This document shows positions 1 through 7,866 of a stretch of DNA of 10,105 nt, piece by piece. Position numbers and translations under genes: made by a program. The notes under the pieces are model-generated. The model was not told the DNA's origin. It made no database searches and saw only the letters and a list, made by a program, of their open reading frames with translations. This DNA comes from an uncultured Desulfovibrionaceae bacterium. Its GTDB lineage: Bacteria; Desulfobacterota; Desulfovibrionia; Desulfovibrionales; Desulfovibrionaceae. The stretch spans positions 1 to 10,105 of the forward strand of contig CAMWXW010000013.1 of the NCBI GenBank assembly GCA_947178315.1, read 5' to 3'. Each line of letters begins with the position of its first letter. Position 1 is the first letter of the stretch.

Positions 1-61
1 AAGCAAGACTAAATATAGAAAAAACAAATACATATAAAACAAGCATATGAATACGCTTCAT
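1..61 (-). CDS. Start of an exported protein (partial, runs off the left edge)
   Basis: Only the first 20 codons are in the window. They read MKRIHMLVLYVFVFSIFSLA: a short basic n-region (K2, R3) followed by an uninterrupted hydrophobic core, which is a typical Sec signal peptide or N-terminal membrane anchor. A good Shine-Dalgarno (AAGGAG, complement of 72-77) lies 10 nt before the ATG, so the start is well supported. The gene is on the same strand as priA and begins 204 bp after the priA stop. The function cannot be told from this fragment. Confidence 0.6.
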   Translation of the reverse strand, partial: MKRIHMLVLYVFVFSIFSLA

Positions 62-71
62 AAAATAATTA

Positions 72-77
72 CTCCTT
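72..77 (-). promoter_or_regulatory. Ribosome binding site of the left-edge partial gene
   Basis: The minus strand reads AAGGAG followed by a 10-nt AT-rich spacer and ATG. It is the strongest Shine-Dalgarno among the starts seen here, and it is the main reason for accepting this 20-codon fragment as a real gene. Confidence 0.6.
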
Positions 78-265
78 GATAATAAATAGTAATACTACCA
101 AAACATAACACACAACAGCAACGACTACAAGAATAAAAAATCACTTCCTACCATAGTCACTTATTACTACAATAGATTTTTATACTCCATATAAGCTACA
201 GTATACTATGGATACATAGAGATTGTAGTATTCAAAAACTATCCCACCATACACTAAAGCTTCCA

Positions 266-2704
266 TTACATCATAGAAACAGGATCGATATCTAGTGTAA
301 TTCGTACCCCTTTTGTCTTCCCAAGTTGTTGCTGTATCCCAACATAAAGAGCTCGTATTCTTTGCCATGAAGATGCCTTAACAAGCATTTGATATCGATA
401 TTGCCCCCTAATAATAGCTATAGGAGAAGGAACAGGCCCTAATACAGTACATTGATAGCTTTTTCCCTCCTGACGAATATATTGCATTACGGTACGAATA
501 TATTGTTTTGCCTCCTCATAGGACATTGTACATACAATACGTATCATTGCGATATGAATAAATGGAGGATATCCTCTTTTTTCTCTGATTTCCATTTCAT
601 ATCTATAGAGCTCCATATAGTCATTATGAAGAACAAATTGCCAACAAGGATTCTCTATAGAACGTGTCTGAACAATAACATGTCCTCGTTTTGTTCCCCT
701 TCCAGCTCTCCCAGCTGTTTGTACGATGAGTTGAAAGACTCTCTCCATTGCTCTATAATCAGGAAAATGAAGTCCATTATCTGCATCGACGATAATTGAA
801 AGAGAGACTTTCGGAAAATTGTGTCCTTTAGCAAGCATCTGTGTTCCAACAAGAATAGAAGACTCACCACGTAAAAATCTATCGAGAATAGCATGTATAT
901 GACGTGGACTTCGTGCATTATCTCTATCTAATCGTATACATGGTTCTTCATGTGGAAAGAGTTCTTGTAATTCTTCTTCTAACTTTTCCGTTCCAAAACC
1001 AAGAGTAACATATTGCATAGAAGCACATTGAGAGCATGGTTGAGGAAAATGCTCACTATACCCACAATAGGAACACCGTAATATATTCATTGCTTTATGA
1101 TAGAGAAGGCTCACCTGACAATATGGACATTGTTGTACAGCATTACACGCCGTGCAATACATATGAGGAGCATATCCTCTTCTATTTAAGAGAATGATAG
1201 CCTGTTCATTGCGTTCTAATGTATCTTGTAGTGCATCTATAGCATGAGTAGAGAGAAGCCCTTTCTCTTGCTTCATATCAACAAATTCTATTGTTGGCAT
1301 TTCTACCCCAGTTGCACGTACATGAATTGTATGTTGATGAATACTTCCTTGTTCTGCAGAATATAATGTTTTACAATCGGGAGTAGCAGAGCCAAGCAAA
1401 AGCATAGCATTATTACTCTTTGCGACATACCATGCGACATCTTTTGCATTATATAAAAACATACCTGTATCTTGCTTATATGATGAATCATGCTCTTCAT
1501 CGAGAATACAAAGTCCAACATTGGAATAAGGGACAAATAGTGCCGAGCGTGTCCCAATAAGAATACTTGGCTGAGTGCTTTTTTGTATGGTAGAAAAAAG
1601 TTCCTTCTTATAAAGAGGAGTCTGATATCCATGATATACATAATAAGGGACATTTTCAAAGAATAGATCGATATCATTCACAAGTTTATGAACTAAAGCG
1701 ATTTCTGGAGCAAGAATAAGAGCATGTTTTCCTTGCTGTAAACATCGATAGATGAGTTCACAATAAATTCTACTCTTCCCACTTCCTGTAACACCAAAAA
1801 GAAGCTCAACAGAACTCCCTGTTCCTAGACGTTCATACAATGAATGAAGGACACGTTCTTGTTCTGGAGTACATGGAGGTAGATTTTGATTTTTACGAGG
1901 GAATACTTCTTGATTGATTTCTGTATCATGTAGAGAATGAGTGAGAGAAGCTACTTCTTCCTCTGTTCTACTTCCCCGTGTATACTGTACACATGAATCA
2001 ATACGCTCTGTTGTTTTTTCAACATCGATAAAGCCTGCACTTATCAGCTGTTTTACTGTTGCATAATTGCGGACTCCAGAACGTTCTTGAATTTCGTTCC
2101 TTGTCAATTCTCCCTCTTCCCACAAAGCATGGAGAATAGCCCTCTGTGCCTTTGCATTTGATTTAATAGGCCATGGAGGTTCTTTTGCTAACGAATAGAC
2201 ATCAAATTCACGAGCATCATGTTGTATATATGCGTACTGCTGTTTCCACCACGACATGATATACTGCTCTTTTCTCTGCACAGGAAGAAGCGATATATCC
2301 TCTACAGAAATGATATCTATATCCTCTCCAAAAAAACGCATTTTTGTTGAAAGAGAACGCAATGGTGCAGGTATAACAGTAGCATAAATAGCACCTTCTT
2401 GCACTGCATATCGTATAGCAAGCTCACGTATCATAGCAACATAGAGCTTAGAAAAGAGGGGCTTCTCATCAAGAATCCAAGATATTGGGCGTACCTTGAT
2501 AGAAGAATCAAGCTCACAGGAATCTGTATTAACAATAATTCCCATAATAGGCTTTGTTCTTTTTCCAAGTGGAATTGCAACACGAGCACCTAGTATATCC
2601 TCTATATGAAATTCCGGCAACGTACTGTATATAGCAGGGAGTGTATATGTATACGTAGCATATGGACGTACCATAATAGCTATATGGATAGTATACTCAT
2701 TCAT
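266..2704 (-). CDS. priA: Primosomal protein N' (replication restart helicase PriA)
   Basis: PriA is a cytoplasmic 3'-to-5' superfamily 2 DNA helicase that recognises abandoned replication forks and starts primosome assembly so the replicative helicase can be reloaded. The 812 residues contain an N-terminal 3'-DNA-binding domain (about 1-115), a winged-helix region (about 183-235), Walker A GVTGSGKS at 304-311, Walker B DEEH at 402-405 and GSATP at 438-442. Eight zinc-binding cysteines (517, 520, 526, 529, 544, 547, 557, 560) form the two usual zinc sites. The helicase C motifs are GTQMLAKGHNF at 620-630 and QTAGRAGRG at 662-670. It is somewhat longer than E. coli PriA (732). The usual TPQ after PEIAL is VHK (338-340). 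The start at 2704 is kept over Met11 because residues 4-10 form the first strand of the PriA N-terminal domain. Its Shine-Dalgarno is poor: AAAGG only 1 nt from ATG. Confidence 0.97.
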   Translation of the reverse strand: MNEYTIHIAIMVRPYATYTYTLPAIYSTLPEFHIEDILGARVAIPLGKRTKPIMGIIVNTDSCELDSSIKVRPISWILDEKPLFSKLYVAMIRELAIRYAVQEGAIYATVIPAPLRSLSTKMRFFGEDIDIISVEDISLLPVQRKEQYIMSWWKQQYAYIQHDAREFDVYSLAKEPPWPIKSNAKAQRAILHALWEEGELTRNEIQERSGVRNYATVKQLISAGFIDVEKTTERIDSCVQYTRGSRTEEEVASLTHSLHDTEINQEVFPRKNQNLPPCTPEQERVLHSLYERLGTGSSVELLFGVTGSGKSRIYCELIYRCLQQGKHALILAPEIALVHKLVNDIDLFFENVPYYVYHGYQTPLYKKELFSTIQKSTQPSILIGTRSALFVPYSNVGLCILDEEHDSSYKQDTGMFLYNAKDVAWYVAKSNNAMLLLGSATPDCKTLYSAEQGSIHQHTIHVRATGVEMPTIEFVDMKQEKGLLSTHAIDALQDTLERNEQAIILLNRRGYAPHMYCTACNAVQQCPYCQVSLLYHKAMNILRCSYCGYSEHFPQPCSQCASMQYVTLGFGTEKLEEELQELFPHEEPCIRLDRDNARSPRHIHAILDRFLRGESSILVGTQMLAKGHNFPKVSLSIIVDADNGLHFPDYRAMERVFQLIVQTAGRAGRGTKRGHVIVQTRSIENPCWQFVLHNDYMELYRYEMEIREKRGYPPFIHIAMIRIVCTMSYEEAKQYIRTVMQYIRQEGKSYQCTVLGPVPSPIAIIRGQYRYQMLVKASSWQRIRALYVGIQQQLGKTKGVRITLDIDPVSMM

Positions 2705-2828
2705 ACCTTTGTTATAGCGTATGTGTTACTGATATTCAAGCTTTCACTATTGAGATAGCCTTTTTCATAAATCACGATACGATGTACCTCTCACACTGAG
2801 CTATCAAGACATATCTTGCTTTATAGAA
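2705..2828 (-). other. Possible structured 5' leader of priA
   Basis: Between the candidate promoter and priA the minus strand can form GATAGC (2805-2800) paired with GCTATC (2759-2754). It can also form a nested or competing small hairpin of CTCA and TGAG around a 3-nt loop (2800-2790). The rest of the 260-bp gap between gltX and priA is AT-rich, with no reading frame worth calling and no clear terminator for gltX. Folding and function are inferred by eye only. Confidence 0.22.
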
Positions 2829-2835
2829 CAGCTCT

Positions 2836-2865
2836 ATCATAAGTGAGATAAAAAACGTATTGCAA
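2836..2865 (-). promoter_or_regulatory. Candidate sigma70-type promoter upstream of priA
   Basis: On the minus strand TTGCAA (2865-2860) is followed after 18 nt by TATGAT (2841-2836), near-consensus -35 and -10 boxes. Transcription would start near 2828 and give a leader of about 124 nt before priA. Chance matches are common in sequence this AT-rich. Confidence 0.33.
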
Positions 2866-2964
2866 ATATAAAACAAAATAGTACACCTAGACTACAACTA
2901 CAGAGTATTATATTGTGTATTCCACTATAAATACATGAAATAGAAAGAGCCTTATTATACAATA

Positions 2965-4398
2965 CTACGCTAAAAATCTATCTATTCGTAAAAGACTCTC
3001 TTCCTTCCCTAATATAGTGAGGAGTATAGGTACATCAGGCCCTCCTTTAAGGGCTGTAAGAGCAAATCGAAGGCTTGGCAAGACATCTTTATTCTGAAGT
3101 TCACGTGCCTTCATATAGTCTTGTAAAAGAGAAAGGATTGCATCATGCGTCCAAGAAGAGAGTGCTTCAAGCTCCTTTCGTATATCTACAAGATACTCCT
3201 TACCCTTCTCTGCTTGCTTAGGTACAAGACTATAATCAAGTGCTGTATAATGAAGTAGACAACATATGCTCTGCTCTGCCAGCTCTACTAATGTATGTAC
3301 TCGCTCTCTATATGCATACACAATATCTATAAGAAGAGAAGTATACTCCTCCTCTGTACCACATTGCATATAACGTGTTGAGGCATGTGTCGCTGTGATA
3401 GTATTCATAGAACATATATCCTCAATAAAGGGACGTAGTTGATGAGCGATATATTCTACAGGTAATGTTTTGATATAATGTGCATTTATCCAACGCAATT
3501 TATCAAAATCAATTGCTGAAGGTGCAGAGTTTAGACCTTCAATAGTGAAGTATTGAATGAGCTCTTCCATGGTAAATAGCTCTTCATCTCCATACGACCA
3601 CCCTAGACGCACAAGATAGTTGACCATAGCTTGTGGTAAATAGCCCTGTTTTTCGTACTCTATAACTGCTGTTGCACCGTGTCGTTTTGAAAGCTTTTGT
3701 TTATCTGAACCTAAAATCATAGGAACATGAGCAAAGTGAGGAGGAGTAAATCCTAATGCCTCATAAATCAATATCTGCTTTGGAGTATTTGCAACATGAT
3801 CATCTCCACGAATAACATGTGTAACGCCCATCTCATGATCATCAACAACAACAGCTAGATTATACGTAGGCATTCCATCTGCTCTACATAATACCATATC
3901 ATCAAGCTCTTTTGTATGTATACGTACAGTTCCTCGTACACCATCATCTATCACTATTTCTCTATCGTGAGGTGTTTTCAAACGAACTACTGCTCCTTGC
4001 GTATAGGAGAGTCCTTTTTCCCTACATGTACCATCATATTTAGGTTGTTCTCCTTTTGCTTTAGCACGCTCACGCATCTCCTCTACTTCTTCTGGAGAAC
4101 ATGTACAATAATATGCGTGTCCTGTTTCTAACAAGACATTTACATAATGTGTATAGATGTCTTTTCGCTGACTCTGATACCACAGTGGCTCGTCCCACGT
4201 AAGCCCAAGCCAACGCATACTCTCTAATATTGCATCAGTGTGTTCTTGTTTAGAGCGTTCAGTATCTGTATCTTCAATACGAAGCAAAAATCTACCATTT
4301 GTATGCATTGCCCATAAATATGAGAATAATGCTGTTCTTGCTCCACCAAGATGAAGAGCTCCTGTTGGGCTTGGTGCAAATCGAGTTACTACCTTCAT
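2965..4398 (-). CDS. gltX: Glutamyl-tRNA synthetase (glutamate--tRNA ligase)
   Basis: This class I aminoacyl-tRNA synthetase charges tRNA(Glu) with glutamate in the cytoplasm, using ATP. Its 477 residues are the normal bacterial length. Visible features are the N-terminal RFAPSPTGALHLGG with the HIGH-equivalent HLGG (16-19), the IEDTD motif (41-45), the GDDH segment (198-201), and the KMSKS-equivalent KLSKR (235-239). A helical anticodon-binding domain (about 330-477) ends in the usual KGGPDVPILL...LGKEE pattern. A zinc-site-like segment has C98, C100 and C125. The fourth ligand position, His127 in E. coli as I recall, is Glu here, while Tyr121 is present, so metal binding is uncertain. The start is supported by GGAG 7 nt before the ATG. 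It lies 102 bp downstream of the membrane coiled-coil gene and has its own promoter-like site. Whether it also charges tRNA(Gln) cannot be told here. Confidence 0.97.
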   Translation of the reverse strand: MKVVTRFAPSPTGALHLGGARTALFSYLWAMHTNGRFLLRIEDTDTERSKQEHTDAILESMRWLGLTWDEPLWYQSQRKDIYTHYVNVLLETGHAYYCTCSPEEVEEMRERAKAKGEQPKYDGTCREKGLSYTQGAVVRLKTPHDREIVIDDGVRGTVRIHTKELDDMVLCRADGMPTYNLAVVVDDHEMGVTHVIRGDDHVANTPKQILIYEALGFTPPHFAHVPMILGSDKQKLSKRHGATAVIEYEKQGYLPQAMVNYLVRLGWSYGDEELFTMEELIQYFTIEGLNSAPSAIDFDKLRWINAHYIKTLPVEYIAHQLRPFIEDICSMNTITATHASTRYMQCGTEEEYTSLLIDIVYAYRERVHTLVELAEQSICCLLHYTALDYSLVPKQAEKGKEYLVDIRKELEALSSWTHDAILSLLQDYMKARELQNKDVLPSLRFALTALKGGPDVPILLTILGKEESLLRIDRFLA

Positions 4399-4431
4399 AA
4401 TATGTCTCCATAGATTATCTTTCGTAAGTAG

Positions 4432-4460
4432 AGTCTACATCATGAATCGATTTTTATCAA
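4432..4460 (-). promoter_or_regulatory. Candidate sigma70-type promoter of gltX
   Basis: The minus strand has TTGATA (4460-4455, one mismatch to TTGACA), a 17-nt spacer and TAGACT (4437-4432). The start of transcription would fall near 4425, about 26 nt before the gltX ATG and upstream of its GGAG ribosome binding site. Box quality, spacing and position all fit, but it was judged by eye only. Confidence 0.42.
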
Positions 4461-4500
4461 GAAGCCCTTTGTACTATCCAATATATCCATAAAAAGAAGC

Positions 4501-4932
4501 TTAGTGTAAACTATCAGAGCTATAGCGAGTTGCAATTATTTCAACCTCTTGAATAGATATCCCTGTTGTATGAGCAAGTCGTTCTTTTGATATTCCTTGC
4601 CGTAATCCTTGAAGAATGGTTTCTCGTAAGACTGCAGGTGACTGTATAAACGTATCTGCATGTGAGAGAAGACTTTCTAATCGTTCAATACGTTTACGAG
4701 TTTCTCTATCCAAAGCTCGTAAATGCTCTATATGCTGTGCAAATGATTTTTCAAACTCTTGTTCAAAGGAAGAGTTTTCATTAAGCATTTGTAAGAATGT
4801 ATGTTGATTTTTATAGAGATTCGCAACCAAATTCTCTGATGTCTTTACCTTTTTATAAAATAAGACAAGTGCAAAGAAGAGTGCAATTTCAACACAAGAA
4901 AAAAATACCAAAGAGACAATAAACCATGTCAT
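4501..4932 (-). CDS. Membrane-anchored coiled-coil protein with C-terminal HTH-like segment (DUF2802/DUF6115-like)
   Basis: The function is not recognised. The 143 residues hold one N-terminal hydrophobic helix (about 3-26), followed directly by the basic KKVK, which predicts a cytoplasmic C-terminus. A charged heptad-like region (about 52-92, ending RETRKRIERLESLL) is a probable coiled coil. A C-terminal stretch (about 105-136, LRQGISKERLAHTTGISIQEVEII) reads like a helix-turn-helix. This layout resembles the small DUF2802 and DUF6115 families, where the last segment has the form 'G.s.eeIA...G.s.gEvEli'. The resemblance is from memory, not a search. The start is supported by AAGGA 9 nt upstream of the ATG. 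It is the first gene of the minus-strand run that continues with gltX, and it is divergent from the autotransporter. DNA binding is only inferred. Confidence 0.8.
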   Translation of the reverse strand: MTWFIVSLVFFSCVEIALFFALVLFYKKVKTSENLVANLYKNQHTFLQMLNENSSFEQEFEKSFAQHIEHLRALDRETRKRIERLESLLSHADTFIQSPAVLRETILQGLRQGISKERLAHTTGISIQEVEIIATRYSSDSLH

Positions 4933-4985
4933 AGCATATATTCCTTAGAGCATACAAATAAGAACGATATAATATTTATTTTTAG

Positions 4986-5014
4986 AATCTAGCATATATA
5001 ACATCTTTTTGCAA
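4986..5014 (-). promoter_or_regulatory. Candidate promoter of the membrane coiled-coil gene
   Basis: The minus strand has TTGCAA (5014-5009), a 17-nt spacer and TAGATT (4991-4986). This would start transcription near 4979, about 47 nt before the ATG. The architecture matches the candidate gltX promoter (-35 with one or two mismatches, 17 nt, TAGAnT), which lends mild support. Confidence 0.35.
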
Positions 5015-5172
5015 TAGATACAATATCTTATAGCTAAAAACAAAGAGAAGCATCTCCTCTTTCATAATAATCTATATACTCAGATATACTTCTTGTCACA
5101 GCTATATATTCTTCTCCTATTTGTACATATATATAATTATACATGCCAAAAAATACAAAATATAAAAAAGTG

Positions 5173-5181
5173 TGGTATACT
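5173..5181 (+). promoter_or_regulatory. Candidate extended -10 promoter of the autotransporter gene
   Basis: The sequence TGGTATACT is an extended -10 element (TGn followed by TATACT), and no good -35 lies upstream, as is usual for that class. Transcription would start near 5188, leaving a leader of about 73 nt. A TATAAT at 5212-5217 is an alternative -10 but has no -35 at the right spacing. Confidence 0.35.
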
Positions 5182-5260
5182 ATATCTACTATATCTAAAA
5201 TATATTAAGAATATAATGGTTTAGCATATAAATAGAAATATAAAAGCAGTATAATTATAT

Positions 5261-7858
5261 ATGAATACACATAGCATTAAAGAGAAGAGGAGGTATAGAT
5301 ATATCCTATACTGTATCCTTGCACTCTTATACGCTCTATTCTGGATACAGAACATCTATTGTCAAACACCTACATTCTATATCCCATATGGAAGCATACT
5401 ACCATCACTCACACTCGACACTGATATCAAGGTTATATTTCTCGATGGTCCTGGAGAGAATACAATAGTTGAAGGCGATATCGACCTCTCAGGTCTCTAC
5501 TCTTCCATCGAGGTAACAAGCGCACAAATATTTGGTTCTATTATATTAGGAGATACAGCTGGAGGTTTAACATCATTCGTTGGCCAAGAGGCATTTATAC
5601 AAAATAGCATTTTGATGTATGGAGATACAGCAATACTTCATCTTAAAAAGAATCTGGTTATAGAGAGTACAATCTCTTTATTTGCAAATATGTACAACCA
5701 TGCTATCTTAGAAGATATTATTCTTTTTAACACATTATCGATGGGATTAGGTGGAGAGAAGAATATATTAGAAGTTATTAACTCCTCAATTCAAGCCACT
5801 GATATTTTTCTTGATGCTACTTTTAACATAGTTCACATTACAGGAGAAAGCTCAATAAGTCCATCATCGCTTATTTCTATATGGGGAGCTTCTGAAATCA
5901 CCATAGATAGTCCCCTTGGCCACCTTGACTTCTTTAAGTTTGAAACAAATGATATACACTCTCTCACCTTAAAAGAAGGATATATTAAACTAACGACAGA
6001 TGAACTTATCATTCCTCTTCCAGATATAGTTGGAAGTACATTTACTATATCAGGCTCTACAATACTCGGCGATATCATTGTGAATCCCAATATCGACGTA
6101 CATGTTAAGTGGTATGATAAGACGTACTTCGTTGGAACACTATACACAGATCCATTGAAAACACATATTATAGGAATAGGACTCTCAAATGAGATTGTTA
6201 CTCTCCCACTCTTTCCAATATCTCTTCCAACAGGGTTTATCTTAGGAATACAAGATAATACTATCTGGAATGGTGATATTGCTGGCACAAAACTACAACT
6301 TGGAATTGTAGAGAGTTCAGTGAATGGAGATATCAATATAATCGATTCTGAGCTTTTTATAGCCAACAGTATTTTAACAGGGAATTTACATATAACAAGC
6401 TCTCGAGTTATATTTGATACTATTACTTTTCAAGGCAAAAATCTTACAGCACAAGAAATATATTTAGAAGGCACATTATCGTATAACAAAGTACTAAGTG
6501 GAGCAGATCCTGTTCTCATTACAATAGATAAACTTCATGTGAGCAAGCACCTAGAGACAGTATTTTCTACTCACAACAATAGAGTTGGTGAAACAGTAAA
6601 ATTATTTATTAATGATCTACAAGGCTATTCAAAACCTTCTGTATTCTTTCAAGGCGATGTTGATTTTACCTCTCTCACTGCTGATATATTGATACTTCAA
6701 CCTAATAGTTATCAAACAGAATATGTGGTTGATTATATCATGCAAAACATAGACATATATACAGATATCCGTAGAATAGAGAATGTACTTCAAGGTTTTT
6801 CTGTAGCTCCTCGCCTTCTTAGAAATACAATGAGTGGGTATGATGTTATATTAGAAGAAAATCCTGCTACACCTGGAAGCTATGATATTGTTCTCTTAGG
6901 ATACAGTCTTACCAATGACGCATTTGCTGGAGCATTTTTAGGACAATCATTACACTTAGATGCTCTCGAAACAACAAGAGCATCACAATTAGTACAAAAC
7001 TTGAGTGTTCTCATAAATCCTAGAACAAAAGGTATAAGAGGAGCTTCAGTATGGTCTGCATTCTCATTCTTCTATTCAGAACATACACAGCCTGAATATT
7101 CAAGAGTGAAAACACAGCTATGGACAGGTACAATAGGTGCTAGCTCTGCCCCAGTTTCCTTTACAAATAACTTTATATCGATATTTGATATATTCTTTCA
7201 ACTTGGTTACTCACGCTCTAAAATAAATGATATCAAATTTTATAACAGTCATACATCGACACTAAGCTTTATGGGACAAGCAAATGCAACATCTCTTATC
7301 ACCATAACTGATATTCACTTCTGGTTCTTCTCCCTTTCACTAGGAGCTGGAACACATAACACAGATATCGTACGACCATATTCAGCTACATCTGATACAT
7401 GGAAGACATATAGCGTAATGAGTTCCATACACACAGGATATACAGGAAAATTCAACGGATTTTCATTAAGTTCCTATCTAGGTCTCGGGTATATGTATAC
7501 ATCAAAGATTAGCCTCACCTCTGAAGACAATACACATGTTGAGCGTAAAGCTAGTAATACTCTCTACCCTTCTATTTCACTGCTACTAGATTATACATCA
7601 TACGGTATTCGACCATATATTCATAGTTCCTTTATAGCACCTATCCAGCTTTCAAAGAGCAAAATGAAGATAGCACAAGTAGAACATGAGTATAATCAAG
7701 ATACAATGTATACGAATTCAAATATTGGATTAGAATACACTGCTATGCTACGCTATACACAAATCAGTTTTGCAGGAGAACTTGGTATCAGAGCTACATT
7801 AGAGAAGCATAGTCATATCGTCCCCTATGTAGATCTCAAACTTACTATTTCCTTCTAG
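5261..7858 (+). CDS. Autotransporter outer-membrane protein (type Va-like)
   Basis: This 865-residue exported surface protein carries its own outer-membrane translocation domain. A basic n-region (KEKRRYRY, 8-15) and hydrophobic core (to about 33) form the signal peptide, with likely cleavage after C34. The passenger (about 35-550) consists of short strands with repeated turns of the type 'GDI.I..S' and 'NSIL.GNLHI', such as 350-390, which suggests a beta-helix. No cysteine was seen after C34. A linking region (about 551-590) leads to a C-terminal barrel (about 590-865) with alternating aromatic strands, ending in LKLTISF with the terminal Phe expected of BAM substrates. No protease, lipase or adhesin motif was recognised in the passenger, so its activity is unknown. 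The ATG has an in-frame stop 7 nt upstream (5252-5254) and no Shine-Dalgarno. Its stop is 8 bp from that of the convergent gene. Confidence 0.88.
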   Translation: MNTHSIKEKRRYRYILYCILALLYALFWIQNIYCQTPTFYIPYGSILPSLTLDTDIKVIFLDGPGENTIVEGDIDLSGLYSSIEVTSAQIFGSIILGDTAGGLTSFVGQEAFIQNSILMYGDTAILHLKKNLVIESTISLFANMYNHAILEDIILFNTLSMGLGGEKNILEVINSSIQATDIFLDATFNIVHITGESSISPSSLISIWGASEITIDSPLGHLDFFKFETNDIHSLTLKEGYIKLTTDELIIPLPDIVGSTFTISGSTILGDIIVNPNIDVHVKWYDKTYFVGTLYTDPLKTHIIGIGLSNEIVTLPLFPISLPTGFILGIQDNTIWNGDIAGTKLQLGIVESSVNGDINIIDSELFIANSILTGNLHITSSRVIFDTITFQGKNLTAQEIYLEGTLSYNKVLSGADPVLITIDKLHVSKHLETVFSTHNNRVGETVKLFINDLQGYSKPSVFFQGDVDFTSLTADILILQPNSYQTEYVVDYIMQNIDIYTDIRRIENVLQGFSVAPRLLRNTMSGYDVILEENPATPGSYDIVLLGYSLTNDAFAGAFLGQSLHLDALETTRASQLVQNLSVLINPRTKGIRGASVWSAFSFFYSEHTQPEYSRVKTQLWTGTIGASSAPVSFTNNFISIFDIFFQLGYSRSKINDIKFYNSHTSTLSFMGQANATSLITITDIHFWFFSLSLGAGTHNTDIVRPYSATSDTWKTYSVMSSIHTGYTGKFNGFSLSSYLGLGYMYTSKISLTSEDNTHVERKASNTLYPSISLLLDYTSYGIRPYIHSSFIAPIQLSKSKMKIAQVEHEYNQDTMYTNSNIGLEYTAMLRYTQISFAGELGIRATLEKHSHIVPYVDLKLTISF

Positions 7859-7866
7859 CACTCTTT

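Larger units (their letters stand above)
4933..5260. other. AT-rich divergent intergenic region
   Basis: This 328-bp stretch separates the two divergent genes. It is very rich in A and T, with runs such as TATATATAATTATA near 5128-5141. Apart from the two candidate promoters, the only clear structure is a short inverted repeat, AAAGAG (5042-5047) with CTCTTT (5057-5062) around a 9-nt loop. No credible reading frame or RNA gene was found in it. Confidence 0.6.

Noticed and set aside
62..265. Additional gene or terminator between priA and the left-edge gene
   Set aside because: Only a weak 6-bp inverted repeat (TCCATA/TATGGA near 186-211) is present, with no T-run and no supported reading frame.
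2672..2674. Alternative priA start at Met11
   Set aside because: It has no Shine-Dalgarno, and starting there would remove the first beta-strand of the PriA N-terminal domain (residues 4-10).
2735..2815. tRNA-like segment on the minus strand (D-arm-like GATAGCTCAGTGTGAGAG)
   Set aside because: There is no T-arm motif (GTTCAAATC type), no clean anticodon stem-loop, and the 5' and 3' ends do not form a 7-bp acceptor stem.
5042..5062. Inverted repeat AAAGAG...CTCTTT followed on the minus strand by GTTTTT, resembling a terminator
   Set aside because: The stem is only 6 bp with low G+C, and no gene on either strand ends just upstream of it.
5350..5365. Lipobox-like Cys34 in the autotransporter signal region (NIYCQ)
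   Set aside because: The residue before Cys is Tyr rather than Gly/Ala/Ser, so lipoprotein processing is unlikely; ordinary signal peptidase cleavage after C34 fits better.
5833..6366. 177-codon open frame on the minus strand inside the autotransporter gene
   Set aside because: It is antisense to a clear autotransporter passenger, lacks a family pattern, and is a by-product of the opposite-strand reading.
7859..7866. Shared terminator between the two convergent genes
   Set aside because: The gap is only 8 bp and no inverted repeat with a T-tract was seen across the two stops.
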